Assembly: GCA_030377895.1 (NCBI GenBank)
Contig: JAUCGB010000022.1
Span: 1 to 46,402, forward strand
DNA length: 46,402 nucleotides
From: Anaerolineales bacterium HSG24
GTDB taxonomy: Bacteria; Chloroflexota; Anaerolineae; 4572-78; J111
Direction of reading: 5' to 3'
Shown here in pieces: positions 7,655 through 15,244 of the stretch. Positions within the stretch are counted from its first letter, which is position 1; every line of letters starts with the position of its first letter. The notes beneath the pieces are model-generated. The model did no database searches and had not been told where the DNA came from. It saw nothing but the letters and a program-made list of their open reading frames with translations. The translations under genes were made by a program, and so were the position numbers.

Positions 7655-7812
7655 CTTGTTACCCGACAAATTATTTTAGGAAAGACTAAAAAAAAGCATC
7701 ACAGAGATTCACGGAGAGGCACAGAGGAAAAAATAGTTCGCTTTTTCTCTGTGAAACTCTGTGTTCCTCTGTGAATCTCTGTGTTAATTAGTTCAGGCTG
7801 TCGGGTACTAAA
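7655..7812 (+). mobile_element. MITE-like element, family A, copy 1
   Basis: A palindromic element with ends CTTGTTACCCGACA and, from the right, TTAGTACCCGACAG. The interior repeats CACAGAG/CTCTGTG blocks, forming one long hairpin. Related copies are at 13475-13657, 14885-15169 and 20506-20677. No clear target duplication is visible for this copy. It occupies most of the 283-bp gap between the convergent genes ending at 7645 and 7929. Confidence 0.85.
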
Positions 7813-7928
7813 TCTGCCTTACCTCGCCCGTAGCCCACAGCGGAGTTTTCAGGAATGTAACGAAGAGTTCCAATGCTGATACAAGACTACCACTTAATGA
7901 TATTATCTCTCAGATAACAGGATAATAG

Positions 7929-8315
7929 TTACCCGTTCCAATCATCTGCCGCGCCTGCAAGACCGGGCATGCTCTTTTCAATCGATTCCGGGTCTTCGCC
8001 CGATTCAAGTCGTCCAACCACCTCATCAAACTCGTCTCCCATGTCCTCGCCCGCCTCCTTGCCCATTTTACGCAACCATTTTGCCATCGACTTGGGGTCA
8101 TTCTCATCTAATCCGGCTAAACTACTGGGGTCAGCCAGACTTTCCATGCGGCTTTCTTCAGAGCGGATAAAGGCCACTTTGGAGATGAGCCGTTTAATAT
8201 TATCCCCCTTACAACGGGGACAAATCGCCTGCTCCGTCTGTGCTGCGGCAAAACTGCGAAAGAATACACTTACCTTTTTCCGACAATCGTAACAACCATA
8301 CTCATAAATTGGCAT
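7929..8315 (-). CDS. FmdB family zinc-ribbon protein
   Basis: A 128-residue protein. The first 45 residues form the FmdB/CxxC_CxxC_SSSS regulatory zinc ribbon: MPIYEYGCYDC (Cys8, Cys11) and ICPRC (Cys32, Cys35), with the usual RLISKVAF segment after it. The remainder is acidic and contains LGLDEN-like and EDPESIEKSMPGL segments, resembling the longer FmdB proteins that carry a DP-rich tail. The family name comes from a proposed regulator of formamidase genes, but general function is unknown; zinc binding is a safe inference. Monocistronic between two element-rich gaps. Confidence 0.9.
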   Translation of the reverse strand: MPIYEYGCYDCRKKVSVFFRSFAAAQTEQAICPRCKGDNIKRLISKVAFIRSEESRMESLADPSSLAGLDENDPKSMAKWLRKMGKEAGEDMGDEFDEVVGRLESGEDPESIEKSMPGLAGAADDWNG

Positions 8316-8721
8316 TGTTTTACTCTGAAATTGTCTGACTAACTATTAAAATCATAAGCTATTCATCTCAAGTCAGCCCTTAAAAAGCTGGCTTGTTTTA
8401 TTGGCTATCAACAGTAAGCCGAGACATGTAGCACATGCTTCAGCCTGTGCCGTACACAGTCTAAAGACTGTGCTACGATATTATCTGTCGCATGTTAAGT
8501 TGATAGCCGTTTTATTTGTCAGTTTTAATAGATAATAAGACAATCTGTAATAGTTTAAGGTAATGATTGGTAAAGCCACGCTAAAAACTGAATACCGCTA
8601 AAGTGGCCTAAATAGCTGGCTTTAATCTGTTTTTAGGGCAATCGCATTGAGATTTATTCCAATGCGCTGTGAGGGTTTAACCTCAAGTCCTCAAGTCCCC
8701 ATCCATTCTATACGCCACTAC
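8316..8721. other. Intergenic region with a family B element
   Basis: No gene seen. It contains the family B element at 8403-8508 with its target duplications. The stretch 8520-8720 has no structure I recognise. The family C element begins at 8722. Confidence 0.6.
8403..8508 (+). mobile_element. MITE-like element, family B, copy 1 (8-bp target duplication)
   Basis: A 106-bp element from GGCTATCAA to TTGATAGCC, flanked by a perfect 8-bp direct repeat GTTTTATT at 8395-8402 and 8509-8516. The interior has AGCACATGCTTCAGCCTGTG and a CAGTCTAAAGACTG palindrome. Other copies with their own target duplications are at 15011-15113 and 21058-21159. It has no coding capacity. Confidence 0.92.
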
Positions 8722-8861
8722 TGAGCACAGGACAAAAAAAGATTGAACTTGTTACAGAAGAAAAAAGGGACACGGATTAACACGGATACACACAGATAAG
8801 CCTAAAAAATCCGTGTTTATCCGCGTTTATCCGTGTCCTAACTGTTTTGTCCGGTACTTAG
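8722..8861 (-). mobile_element. MITE-like element, family C, copy 2
   Basis: A 140-bp inverted copy of the element at 3113-3253, from CTGAGCACAGGACAAAA to the complement of CTAAGTACCGGACAAAA. The flanks ACGCCACTA (8713-8721) and ACACCACTA (8862-8870) are a 9-bp target duplication with one mismatch. It inserted next to the TAG stop codon (8868-8870) of the MmcQ/YjbR gene without changing that protein. Confidence 0.9.
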
Positions 8862-8867
8862 ACACCA

Positions 8868-9218
8868 CTACTCCAACTCCTTCCGCTGTGCCTTGGTCAA
8901 GCCCTTAACCACCAAACCATACGAGGCATCAATCATGCCCCAAATTTCCTCATCGGGAATTGTACCATCAAGAGTGATGGTGTTCCAATGTTTTTTGTTC
9001 ATGTAATAACCCGGACGGATGGCTTCGTACAAGGCACGTAGGGTGAGGGCTATCTCAGGGTCACACTTCAACGTTAGGTCAATCGGGTCTTCTTCCCAGG
9101 CGACGAGGGCAAACATTTTGTTCATGACCTTAAAGACTAGGCTTTGTGGGCCAAAGGGAGTTTCTTCAACTGTCCCTTTTTTGTCGAGTAGATAGGCACG
9201 AATTGGTTCTAGTTTCAT
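8868..9218 (-). CDS. MmcQ/YjbR family DNA-binding protein
   Basis: A 116-residue protein of the MmcQ/YjbR (CyaY-like fold) family. Signatures are PFGPQSLVFKVMNKMFALV, LKCDPEIALTLR, PGYYMNKKHWNTITL and the C-terminal YGLVVKGLTKAQRKEL, all typical of the family. Length is normal. Members have a double-wing fold and are proposed to bind DNA, but the physiological role is not settled. The gene stands alone; its 3' end abuts the family C element at 8722-8861. Confidence 0.93.
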   Translation of the reverse strand: MKLEPIRAYLLDKKGTVEETPFGPQSLVFKVMNKMFALVAWEEDPIDLTLKCDPEIALTLRALYEAIRPGYYMNKKHWNTITLDGTIPDEEIWGMIDASYGLVVKGLTKAQRKELE

Positions 9219-9426
9219 AATTTAACTCCTTATTTTAGGTATTGCGTTCTGATTTTATAGGCTGATCAGTCCATTGGTTCAATCTTAAAGATATGGCAAC
9301 ATGGTAACACAAAAACGGTTCGGTTTGCAAGAATAGTGGGCGTGGCAAGATTGGAGCAAATCGGGTATGTCTGCTAAAATGACGAGGTTTTAGAATCGCA
9401 AGAAAAACCAAGAAAAACATAGAACC

Positions 9427-11556
9427 ATGCCGAATCGAACCATCACCTACATCACTCTCGCCGCGTTATTCGCGGTTGGAATATGGCTCCGCCTAACCTT
9501 TATCCACACCGTGCAACTCTACCCCGACGAGTTCGCCACGCTACTGGCAATCGCCATGATTGGCGAGAAAGCCCTGCCGGTCATGCCCTCTGGTCTATTT
9601 TATGAGCATGGTCTGCTCTTTTCCTATCTGGGTTATCTCAGCACCTTCGCGGGCGAAGCTCGGTGGGCCGTGCGTTACGCCAGCCTGACCTGCGGTCTCG
9701 CCACTTTGGGGCTGACCTTCTTCCTTGGACGGCGCTACATCTCACCCTCCGCTGGGTTGATTGCTTTGGCCGGACTGACCATCAGCCCGAGCATGATCCA
9801 TTGGAGCGGACGGGCCAGAATGTACGCGCTACTACAACTGTTGGTCTTGCTGACGATTTGGTGCGCCTACGAGGGATTGGTCAACAATAAAACTTATTGG
9901 CGCTGGCTGGCTCTGCTGATCGGGTTCGGGGCTATGCTGACCCATTTTGTGACCATTACCCTGACCCCGCCGCTGATTATGGCTGGACTGTTGATCTGGC
10001 TACTCCGCCTCTCACATGATATTCCCCCGACTGACCAATCCGTGGGTCGCCATGTATCCCAAATTCTACGACAGACCCTAAAAACCTTTAGGGTCTTAAA
10101 CTACAAAAACCCGTGGCTATGGCAACTCATCAGTTTAGGCCTGATTGTGCTGACCGCAATCCTGATTAAACGAGCGGGTCAACCAAAAGGGATCGCCCCC
10201 ATAAACGATACCAACCCAGCCTTCGGCGTGGTGCAGGTGCTGAACATCTACAGCGACCTCTCCCTGAATCCCATCGTTGGCTGGCAAGCGATTTCGCCTT
10301 TTTTCCTGACCATGCCAGCCCTAATTTTTGCCCTATTTGGCCTCTATTGCCTACTCTATATCGTAGCATGGCCTTTAGGCTATGTATTACGATATAGGCT
10401 AAAGCCTATCCTACATGTCGCACCTAATAACAACTTTGCCCTGTTTTGCCTGTTGATTCTGCTCTTCACCACTTTGGAGATGGTCTTTCTCATATCGGCA
10501 GACCGTCGTGATGATAAGTACCTGTTCATGCTCCTGCCGATTTTATTCCTCGTCGGTGGAGCGGGGTTGACCCACCTTGGTACGTGGCTGATCCAACAGC
10601 TTACCGGTCGCGTCAAGTTCTGCACCTCTCATGTCAACCTGAGCGAACTATTATACTCGTTAGTGGTAATTGGCCTAATATTCGGTCTGACTTGGCCTGC
10701 CACTGATGAACTCCTCAATAATACCGGCGATGATTACGACAATGCCTTTGCCTACGTCAAGGCTAACTGGCAAGAGGGAGACATGGTGTTGACCGGTACA
10801 CCCGCCGCGGCCCATTTTTATTTAGGATTTAACGATTTTTACAGCGTCCAACGTCGGGGTGGATATGATTACCGCATCTTGACCGTCACCAATCGAGCCG
10901 TCGATCGTTGGCTAGCCTCGCCCGCCATCCGTACCGAGACGGCCTTGCACGACACTCTGTCAAGCCAGAGAGTATGGTTGATTTTGGAACGTTGGGGCTT
11001 GCAACAGGAATATTATGACCTACCGTTTCAGCAACAACTGCTGGCCCAGACCGACTATCAGGCCGAAGCGCAGGGCGTGTTTATTTTGCGCTCCAAACCG
11101 AACCCCAAACCGATTGCCCTCATCCCCGCCCAAACCGTTGAGGCCACCTTTGGCGACATGGTTCGCTTGACTGGCTATACCCTTGAGCCAATGGTAGAAG
11201 CGGACGGGGCTGACCTGCTAACCCCCAATCAAACCTTGCGCTTGACCCTCTATTGGCAAGTGATAGCACCTATCACCCACGATTATACCATTTTTATTCA
11301 TCTCCGCCCCCAAGGAGAGCAGGGCAATCTAACCCAAGCCGATCACCGGCCATTAGGAGTCATCTATCCGACCTCACGCTGGCCGGTGGGAGAGACGATT
11401 CGCGAAACCAGCGAACTACCCTTGCCCGACCAGATTCCCGCCGGAGAGTATTCCCTGTGGGTAGGGCTGTATCAACTGGAAACGGGGGAGAGATTGCCCT
11501 TGCATGGCGATACGAGTGGCGAAAATGCGGTGCAGTTGAGGATAGACCTAAAATGA
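9427..11556 (+). CDS. GT39-type membrane glycosyltransferase with C-terminal soluble domain
   Basis: A 709-residue protein. The N-terminal part (about 1-420) has about eleven membrane segments and the GT39/ArnT-like (PMT_2) pattern: an acidic pair after the first helix (YPDEFATL), FYEHGLLFSYLG, RYASLTCGLATLG, GRARMYALLQL. Such enzymes move sugars from polyprenyl-phosphate donors at the outer membrane face. The C-terminal part carries a globular region and a beta-rich module near 560-705 (MVRLTGYTLEP, LTLYWQ, YTIFIHL, YPTSRWPVGE, YSLWVGLYQLETGERLP). The whole layout is shared with 15245-17314 in the opposite orientation, so they are paralogues. Two palindromes (10074-10095 and 10362-10417) lie in frame within the coding sequence. 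Acceptor unknown. Confidence 0.88.
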   Translation: MPNRTITYITLAALFAVGIWLRLTFIHTVQLYPDEFATLLAIAMIGEKALPVMPSGLFYEHGLLFSYLGYLSTFAGEARWAVRYASLTCGLATLGLTFFLGRRYISPSAGLIALAGLTISPSMIHWSGRARMYALLQLLVLLTIWCAYEGLVNNKTYWRWLALLIGFGAMLTHFVTITLTPPLIMAGLLIWLLRLSHDIPPTDQSVGRHVSQILRQTLKTFRVLNYKNPWLWQLISLGLIVLTAILIKRAGQPKGIAPINDTNPAFGVVQVLNIYSDLSLNPIVGWQAISPFFLTMPALIFALFGLYCLLYIVAWPLGYVLRYRLKPILHVAPNNNFALFCLLILLFTTLEMVFLISADRRDDKYLFMLLPILFLVGGAGLTHLGTWLIQQLTGRVKFCTSHVNLSELLYSLVVIGLIFGLTWPATDELLNNTGDDYDNAFAYVKANWQEGDMVLTGTPAAAHFYLGFNDFYSVQRRGGYDYRILTVTNRAVDRWLASPAIRTETALHDTLSSQRVWLILERWGLQQEYYDLPFQQQLLAQTDYQAEAQGVFILRSKPNPKPIALIPAQTVEATFGDMVRLTGYTLEPMVEADGADLLTPNQTLRLTLYWQVIAPITHDYTIFIHLRPQGEQGNLTQADHRPLGVIYPTSRWPVGETIRETSELPLPDQIPAGEYSLWVGLYQLETGERLPLHGDTSGENAVQLRIDLK
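10074..10095 (+). repeat. In-frame palindrome in the GT39 gene
   Basis: GACCCTAAA and TTTAGGGTC form a perfect 9-bp stem with a 4-nt loop inside coding sequence. It encodes a cytoplasmic-loop stretch around residues 216-223 (QTLKTFRV). Confidence 0.7.
10362..10417 (+). repeat. In-frame palindromic element in the GT39 gene, resembling the core of family B
   Basis: Left arm CGTAGCATGGCCTTTAGGCT and its imperfect complement ending at CATG 10417 form a hairpin. The words CGTAGCA..GCCTTTAGGCT also occur inside the family B element at 21058-21159. It is translated as a segment around VAWPLGYVLRYRLKPIL at a membrane/loop boundary. Confidence 0.6.
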
Positions 11557-11565
11557 ACCATCCCC

Positions 11566-11619
11566 CATGTCAACCAAAAACGCCCCGCCTCAACTGGCCG
11601 GAGCGTTTAATTATGACAT
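11566..11619. repeat. Imperfect hairpin H1 between convergent genes
   Basis: ATGTCAACCAAAAACGCCCC at the left pairs imperfectly with the right end GGAGCGTTTAATTATGACAT. It lies between the convergent GT39 and AAA-ATPase-like genes, so it may work as a two-way terminator. A close relative lies at 13281-13340 on the other side of the AAA-ATPase-like gene. Confidence 0.65.
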
Positions 11620-11630
11620 CCAAGGTACAT

Positions 11631-11692
11631 CATTCCTCATTCCTCATTCTTCATTCCTTATGCCTCATTCCTCATTCCTCATTCTTCATTGT
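11631..11692. repeat. CATTCCT/CATTCTT short tandem repeats
   Basis: A low-complexity run of ATTCCTC and ATTCTTC units. Its right part encodes the last residues (MKNEE) and stop codon of the AAA-ATPase-like protein on the minus strand. Confidence 0.75.
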
Positions 11693-13237
11693 TTCCACCA
11701 ACCACTCGCCGATATTCTTCTCTTCTTGATTAAACCCGACCCCAAGCAGTAGAATTTCCTTGCCCTGTTTGAGGTATTTCTGAGCATACTGCTTCTCTTT
11801 AATCTGAGATAACGCCTCCTCTGCCGTGCCGAACAGTTTGAACTCAAAGATGTAGATTCGAGCAGTCGTCTCCACCACCGCGTCAATCCGCCCTTTGTTA
11901 GTCTTCACCTCAGCCTCGATTCGTAAGCCAATCAGTTGGAATACCGAGTAGAATATGGTCTGATAATATTTCTCGTTCTTGATATGCAGATCATAAGGCA
12001 CATTGGCAAAAAACACTTGCAGATATTCAAACATGCCATCCACATCACCCTCTCGCAAACAATCAATTATCTCATCCAGATACCCTTCACCGCTGAGTTC
12101 CAAGTTGCTGAACTCGTCCAACAGCGAAAATAAAAAGGCATGTTTAACCTCAAAGTTGGGATAGTTCAGGCTATAGCGACGATTGAAATCACTCTCATAC
12201 ACATCCTTGATGGTCAGGTAGCCCGTTTGGAATAGTAATGGTAACGGCTCTAACTTTTTCAGCCGATAGGTGGCAAAGTTACGTTCCGAAACTTTCACGT
12301 CTTCATACAGTTTGTGGAAACTGACCCGATTCTTTCTAATCAGGTTAATCAAAAAAGTGGGAGTGCCGGTTTCAAACCAGTACGGTTTGAACTGTTGTTG
12401 CTCAAATAAAATTAAGGTAGAAAAAGGGTTATAAACGTAACTCGCTTTGGTAGAGAAGCGATAGCCATTGTACCAAATTTTGATCCGATCAAGTAACTCG
12501 TTTTGGCTTAGATTGAGTGTTTTAGACAGTTGGTCGATGCGGTCAGCAAAGTAATATTCCAGTTCAGTTTGAGTGATGCCTAACAGTTCGGCATAGCGCA
12601 TATCCATTGAAAGATCAAGCAGATTGTTCAAATCTGAGAAGACCGAAACTCTGGCAAATTTGGTTACCCCCGTCAGCAGAACAAACCGCAAATGAGCGTC
12701 CGACCCTTTGATGACCCCGTAGAATCCTTTGAGAATATCTTTCATCTCATCTTGTTCTGGATTGTTGAAATTATCTAGCAGAGGTTTGTCATACTCATCA
12801 ATCAGGATAACCACCTTTTGGGTTTGACCGATTTTTTCAATTAACTCGGCAAAGCGTCCCGCATAGTTGGGATACTGTAACTCAATCTGAAACTGTTTCG
12901 CAAACACGTCAATCCGATGCAGCAGATAGGTCTCAATCTGCTTGGGAGACGTAAATTTGTCTTTGGTAAAGTCGAACTGCAACACCGCATACGGCTCAAA
13001 ATCATAATCGGTCTGTTCTGTAATCCACAGCCCCTCAAACAGGTCACGTCGCCCCGCAAAGAGTGAAGCCAACGTTGAAACCAACAACGATTTACCAAAT
13101 CGGCGCGGTCGAGAAAGAAAATAAACGCTTTGCGCTGGTTTGACCAGATTATAGATATATTCCGTTTTATCGACATAGAGCATGTTGCCCGTTATTAAAT
13201 TTTCAAAGGTATAAATACCAACTGGTAAATCTTTCAT
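11672..13237 (-). CDS. AAA-ATPase-like domain protein with C-terminal PD-(D/E)XK nuclease domain
   Basis: A 521-residue protein of the AAA-ATPase_like (PF09820) plus PDDEXK_9 (PF08011) architecture. The N terminus has LPVGIYTFENL and YVDKTEYIY, followed by a Walker A-like RPRRFGKSLLVSTL (about 43-56) and a Walker B VVILIDEYDKPLLDN (about 138-152). The C-terminal region has the nuclease signature GRIDAVVE then IYIFEFKL and QIKEKQYAQKY. Length is normal. The biological role of this abundant family is unsettled; links to mobile DNA or defence have been proposed. It is flanked by related hairpin repeats (11566-11619 and 13281-13340), which hints that the gene may have moved as a unit (inference). 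Confidence 0.92.
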   Translation of the reverse strand: MKDLPVGIYTFENLITGNMLYVDKTEYIYNLVKPAQSVYFLSRPRRFGKSLLVSTLASLFAGRRDLFEGLWITEQTDYDFEPYAVLQFDFTKDKFTSPKQIETYLLHRIDVFAKQFQIELQYPNYAGRFAELIEKIGQTQKVVILIDEYDKPLLDNFNNPEQDEMKDILKGFYGVIKGSDAHLRFVLLTGVTKFARVSVFSDLNNLLDLSMDMRYAELLGITQTELEYYFADRIDQLSKTLNLSQNELLDRIKIWYNGYRFSTKASYVYNPFSTLILFEQQQFKPYWFETGTPTFLINLIRKNRVSFHKLYEDVKVSERNFATYRLKKLEPLPLLFQTGYLTIKDVYESDFNRRYSLNYPNFEVKHAFLFSLLDEFSNLELSGEGYLDEIIDCLREGDVDGMFEYLQVFFANVPYDLHIKNEKYYQTIFYSVFQLIGLRIEAEVKTNKGRIDAVVETTARIYIFEFKLFGTAEEALSQIKEKQYAQKYLKQGKEILLLGVGFNQEEKNIGEWLVETMKNEE

Positions 13238-13280
13238 GATAATCCATCCTTGTTAAGAAAGTATACACCCCCTCTAAATC

Positions 13281-13340
13281 CATGTCAACCAAAAACACTC
13301 CGACTCAGTTGAGGCGGAGCGTTTAGCATGTTGATATGAC
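13281..13340. repeat. Hairpin H2, related to H1
   Basis: It starts CATGTCAACCAAAAACACTC, as H1 does (11566), and contains the stem AAACACTCCGACTCA / TGAGGCGGAGCGTTT with a 2-nt loop. It has the same orientation as H1, so the pair forms direct repeats around the AAA-ATPase-like gene. Confidence 0.75.
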
Positions 13341-13474
13341 TATACAGGATCGCTTACCAAACAAAACCAAATTATAAATGGTAAATGGTGAATTATAAAT
13401 GGTAAATGAGTGTAAGCGGTATTATGAATGAATGTGACCAACTCTATCGTGTTTTCAGGTTTTCAGTGCCAGTA

Positions 13475-13657
13475 CTTGCTACCCGACAAAGTTGATTAGG
13501 AAAGACTAAAACAGGAACACAGAGTTTCACGGAGATGCACAGAGTTTCACAGAGTAATACAAAAGAAAAATAAGTTGCTTTTTCTCTGTGAATCTCCGTG
13601 TTCCTCTGTGAAACTCTGTGCTAATTAGTTCAGATTAAATTTCTGTCGGGTACTAAG
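13475..13657 (+). mobile_element. MITE-like element, family A, copy 2
   Basis: Ends are CTTGCTACCCGACA and, from the right, CTTAGTACCCGACAGA. The interior is a CACAGAG/CTCTGTG palindrome. No target duplication is clear. It has the same orientation as the copy at 14885-15169, on the other side of the gene at 13750-14877. Confidence 0.88.
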
Positions 13658-13749
13658 GCCGAAAATGAACCATGCTTATGCCCACAATTGACAAATCATC
13701 CAGTTTATTCCACAATAGGGCTAACTATTTTTCAAGGAGCCATATCTTT

Positions 13750-14877
13750 ATGGGTGAATATCAATATTACCAATTTCAAGCTATCGACAAACCTCTCAGC
13801 CAACAAGCCAAAAAAGAGATCGGCCAACTCTCCAGCCGAGTGGAGTTAACTCCCTACTCCGCCGAGTTTGTCTATCATTACAGCGATTTACGAGCCAAGC
13901 CGAAGGATCTATTGGCCCATTTTGATGCCATGTTCTACATCGCCAACTGGGGATCGACCAAGATATTGTTCCGTTTTCCAAAAGACATGGTTGATATCGA
14001 GTCGTGGCAAGCCTACCTGCTAGGCGACCGTTCTATCAAGATCGAAACGATTGGTGACTCGGTGATTTTAGAGCTGAACTCCTTTGATGAGAATGACAGC
14101 TATGGCTGGATTGACGATGGCGCGTATTACATGCCGCCCCTCGCCCAACTGCGTGAGGACCTGCTCAATGGCGACCTGCGGATTCTCTACCTGAGTTGGT
14201 TACGAGCCACTCAACAGGAGTGGATTGGGGAGGAAGAGACTGTCGATATTTCAGAACCTCCCGTTCCAGCGGGTTTAAAAACGATCACTGAAGCTCAAAA
14301 GTCCTTTGTCGAAGCGTTTTATATTGACGAAGCGCTACTGGCCGCGGCCGCTCAAGCTAGTCCAGCCATGCAGGCTGTCACTCCATCGAACAAACAGTTA
14401 CAAACCGCCATCTCCCACCTCTCCACGGATGAAATCACCGATTTTATGGTGCGTCTGGCTCAGGGCGAAAAAGGGTTGAGCATGCTCTTGCGTCAAGCCC
14501 TCAATCCCCATCTGCCCGCGCCAAGCGTGGATACCGCATCCACTCGGCGCACTCTCGACCAACTGCGCGGCTTATCCATCGGTGAGGCTAATCGCCTGAA
14601 ACAAGAAGAAGCGGCCTGCAAAGAGGCTGAGCGATTAAAAAAACTGATCGGTTTTGCTAAACGAGAAAGTCAAATGTGGCAAGAGGTAGACTCCTTTGCC
14701 CAACGAGGCACCGGCAGTGGCTATCAAAAGGCCACCGACCTTCTGGTCGATTTACGAGAGTTAGCTAAACATCAACAGACCCTCTCCACCTTCAATCAGC
14801 GGGTGCAGAAACTGGCCAGTACCCACGCCAAACGCCCGGCCCTCATGCGCCGCTGGAAAGAGCAAAACCTGATTTAG
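13750..14877 (+). CDS. Conserved hypothetical protein (MGEYQYYQFQAIDKPL type)
   Basis: A 375-residue soluble protein that I recognise only as a conserved hypothetical. The N terminus (YQYYQFQAIDKPLSQQ, SSRVELTPYSAEFVYHYSDL, HFDAMFYIANWGSTKILFRFP) is well conserved among bacterial homologues. The C-terminal third (about 275-375) is helical and charged (RLKQEEAACKEAERLKKL). No catalytic motif is visible. An ATG exists at 13672, but 13750 is preferred: AAGGAG (13734-13739) lies 10 bp upstream and the extra residues are not family-like. My memory that homologues often neighbour SWIM zinc-finger genes cannot be tested here. It stands between two direct copies of the family A element. Confidence 0.75.
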   Translation: MGEYQYYQFQAIDKPLSQQAKKEIGQLSSRVELTPYSAEFVYHYSDLRAKPKDLLAHFDAMFYIANWGSTKILFRFPKDMVDIESWQAYLLGDRSIKIETIGDSVILELNSFDENDSYGWIDDGAYYMPPLAQLREDLLNGDLRILYLSWLRATQQEWIGEEETVDISEPPVPAGLKTITEAQKSFVEAFYIDEALLAAAAQASPAMQAVTPSNKQLQTAISHLSTDEITDFMVRLAQGEKGLSMLLRQALNPHLPAPSVDTASTRRTLDQLRGLSIGEANRLKQEEAACKEAERLKKLIGFAKRESQMWQEVDSFAQRGTGSGYQKATDLLVDLRELAKHQQTLSTFNQRVQKLASTHAKRPALMRRWKEQNLI

Positions 14878-14884
14878 GTGCGAA

Positions 14885-15169
14885 CTTGCTACCCGACAAA
14901 GTGGATTAAAACAGGAACACAGAGTTTCACAGAGAAGCACAGAGTGACACAGAGTAATACAAAAGAAAAACAAATCGTTTTTTCTCTGTGAATCTCCGTG
15001 TTCCTCTGTGGGCTATCAACGTAAGCCGAGACATGTAGCACATGCTTCAGCCTGTGCCGCACAGTCTAAAGACTGTGTTACGATATTATCTGTCGCACGT
15101 TAAGTTGGTAGCCCCTCTGTGAAACTCTGTGTTAATTAGTTCAGATTAAATTTTCTGTCGGGTACTAAG
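14885..15169 (+). mobile_element. MITE-like element, family A, copy 3 (interrupted by family B)
   Basis: Ends are CTTGCTACCCGACA and, from the right, CTTAGTACCCGACAGA. Its CACAGAG palindrome is split by a family B element at 15011-15113. Removing family B and one copy of its 8-bp duplication restores an uninterrupted element very close to the copy at 13475-13657. Confidence 0.9.
15011..15113 (+). mobile_element. MITE-like element, family B, copy 2, nested in family A
   Basis: A 103-bp element from GGCTATCAA to TTGGTAGCC. It is flanked by a perfect 8-bp duplication CCTCTGTG at 15003-15010 and 15114-15121, the target being the repeated CTCTGTG word of the family A element. This orders the two insertions: family A first, family B later. 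Confidence 0.93.
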
Positions 15170-15244
15170 ATTGGGAAACAGCCTCGGCCAAAAGGTCGGG
15201 GCTGTTTGGTTTGGAGAGGGAACGGGAATTGCTGGTGGATTTTA

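Larger units (their letters stand above)
13238..13749. other. Intergenic region with hairpin H2 and a family A element
   Basis: No gene seen. It holds hairpin H2 (13281-13340), short repeats of TATAAATGGTAAATG at about 13371-13411 and the family A element at 13475-13657. The last 90 bp lead to the Shine-Dalgarno sequence of the next gene. Confidence 0.6.
14878..15244. other. Intergenic region filled by a nested pair of elements
   Basis: Nearly all of this gap is the family A element at 14885-15169 with a family B element inserted in it at 15011-15113. The remaining 75 bp before the GT39 stop codon include an imperfect hairpin around GCCTCGGCC..AAAGGTCGGGGC (about 15181-15206). Confidence 0.7.

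Noticed and set aside
11253..11729. 158-codon plus-strand frame overlapping the GT39 3' end
   Set aside because: It overlaps the GT39 coding region in another frame and runs into the CATTCCT repeats; no family features.
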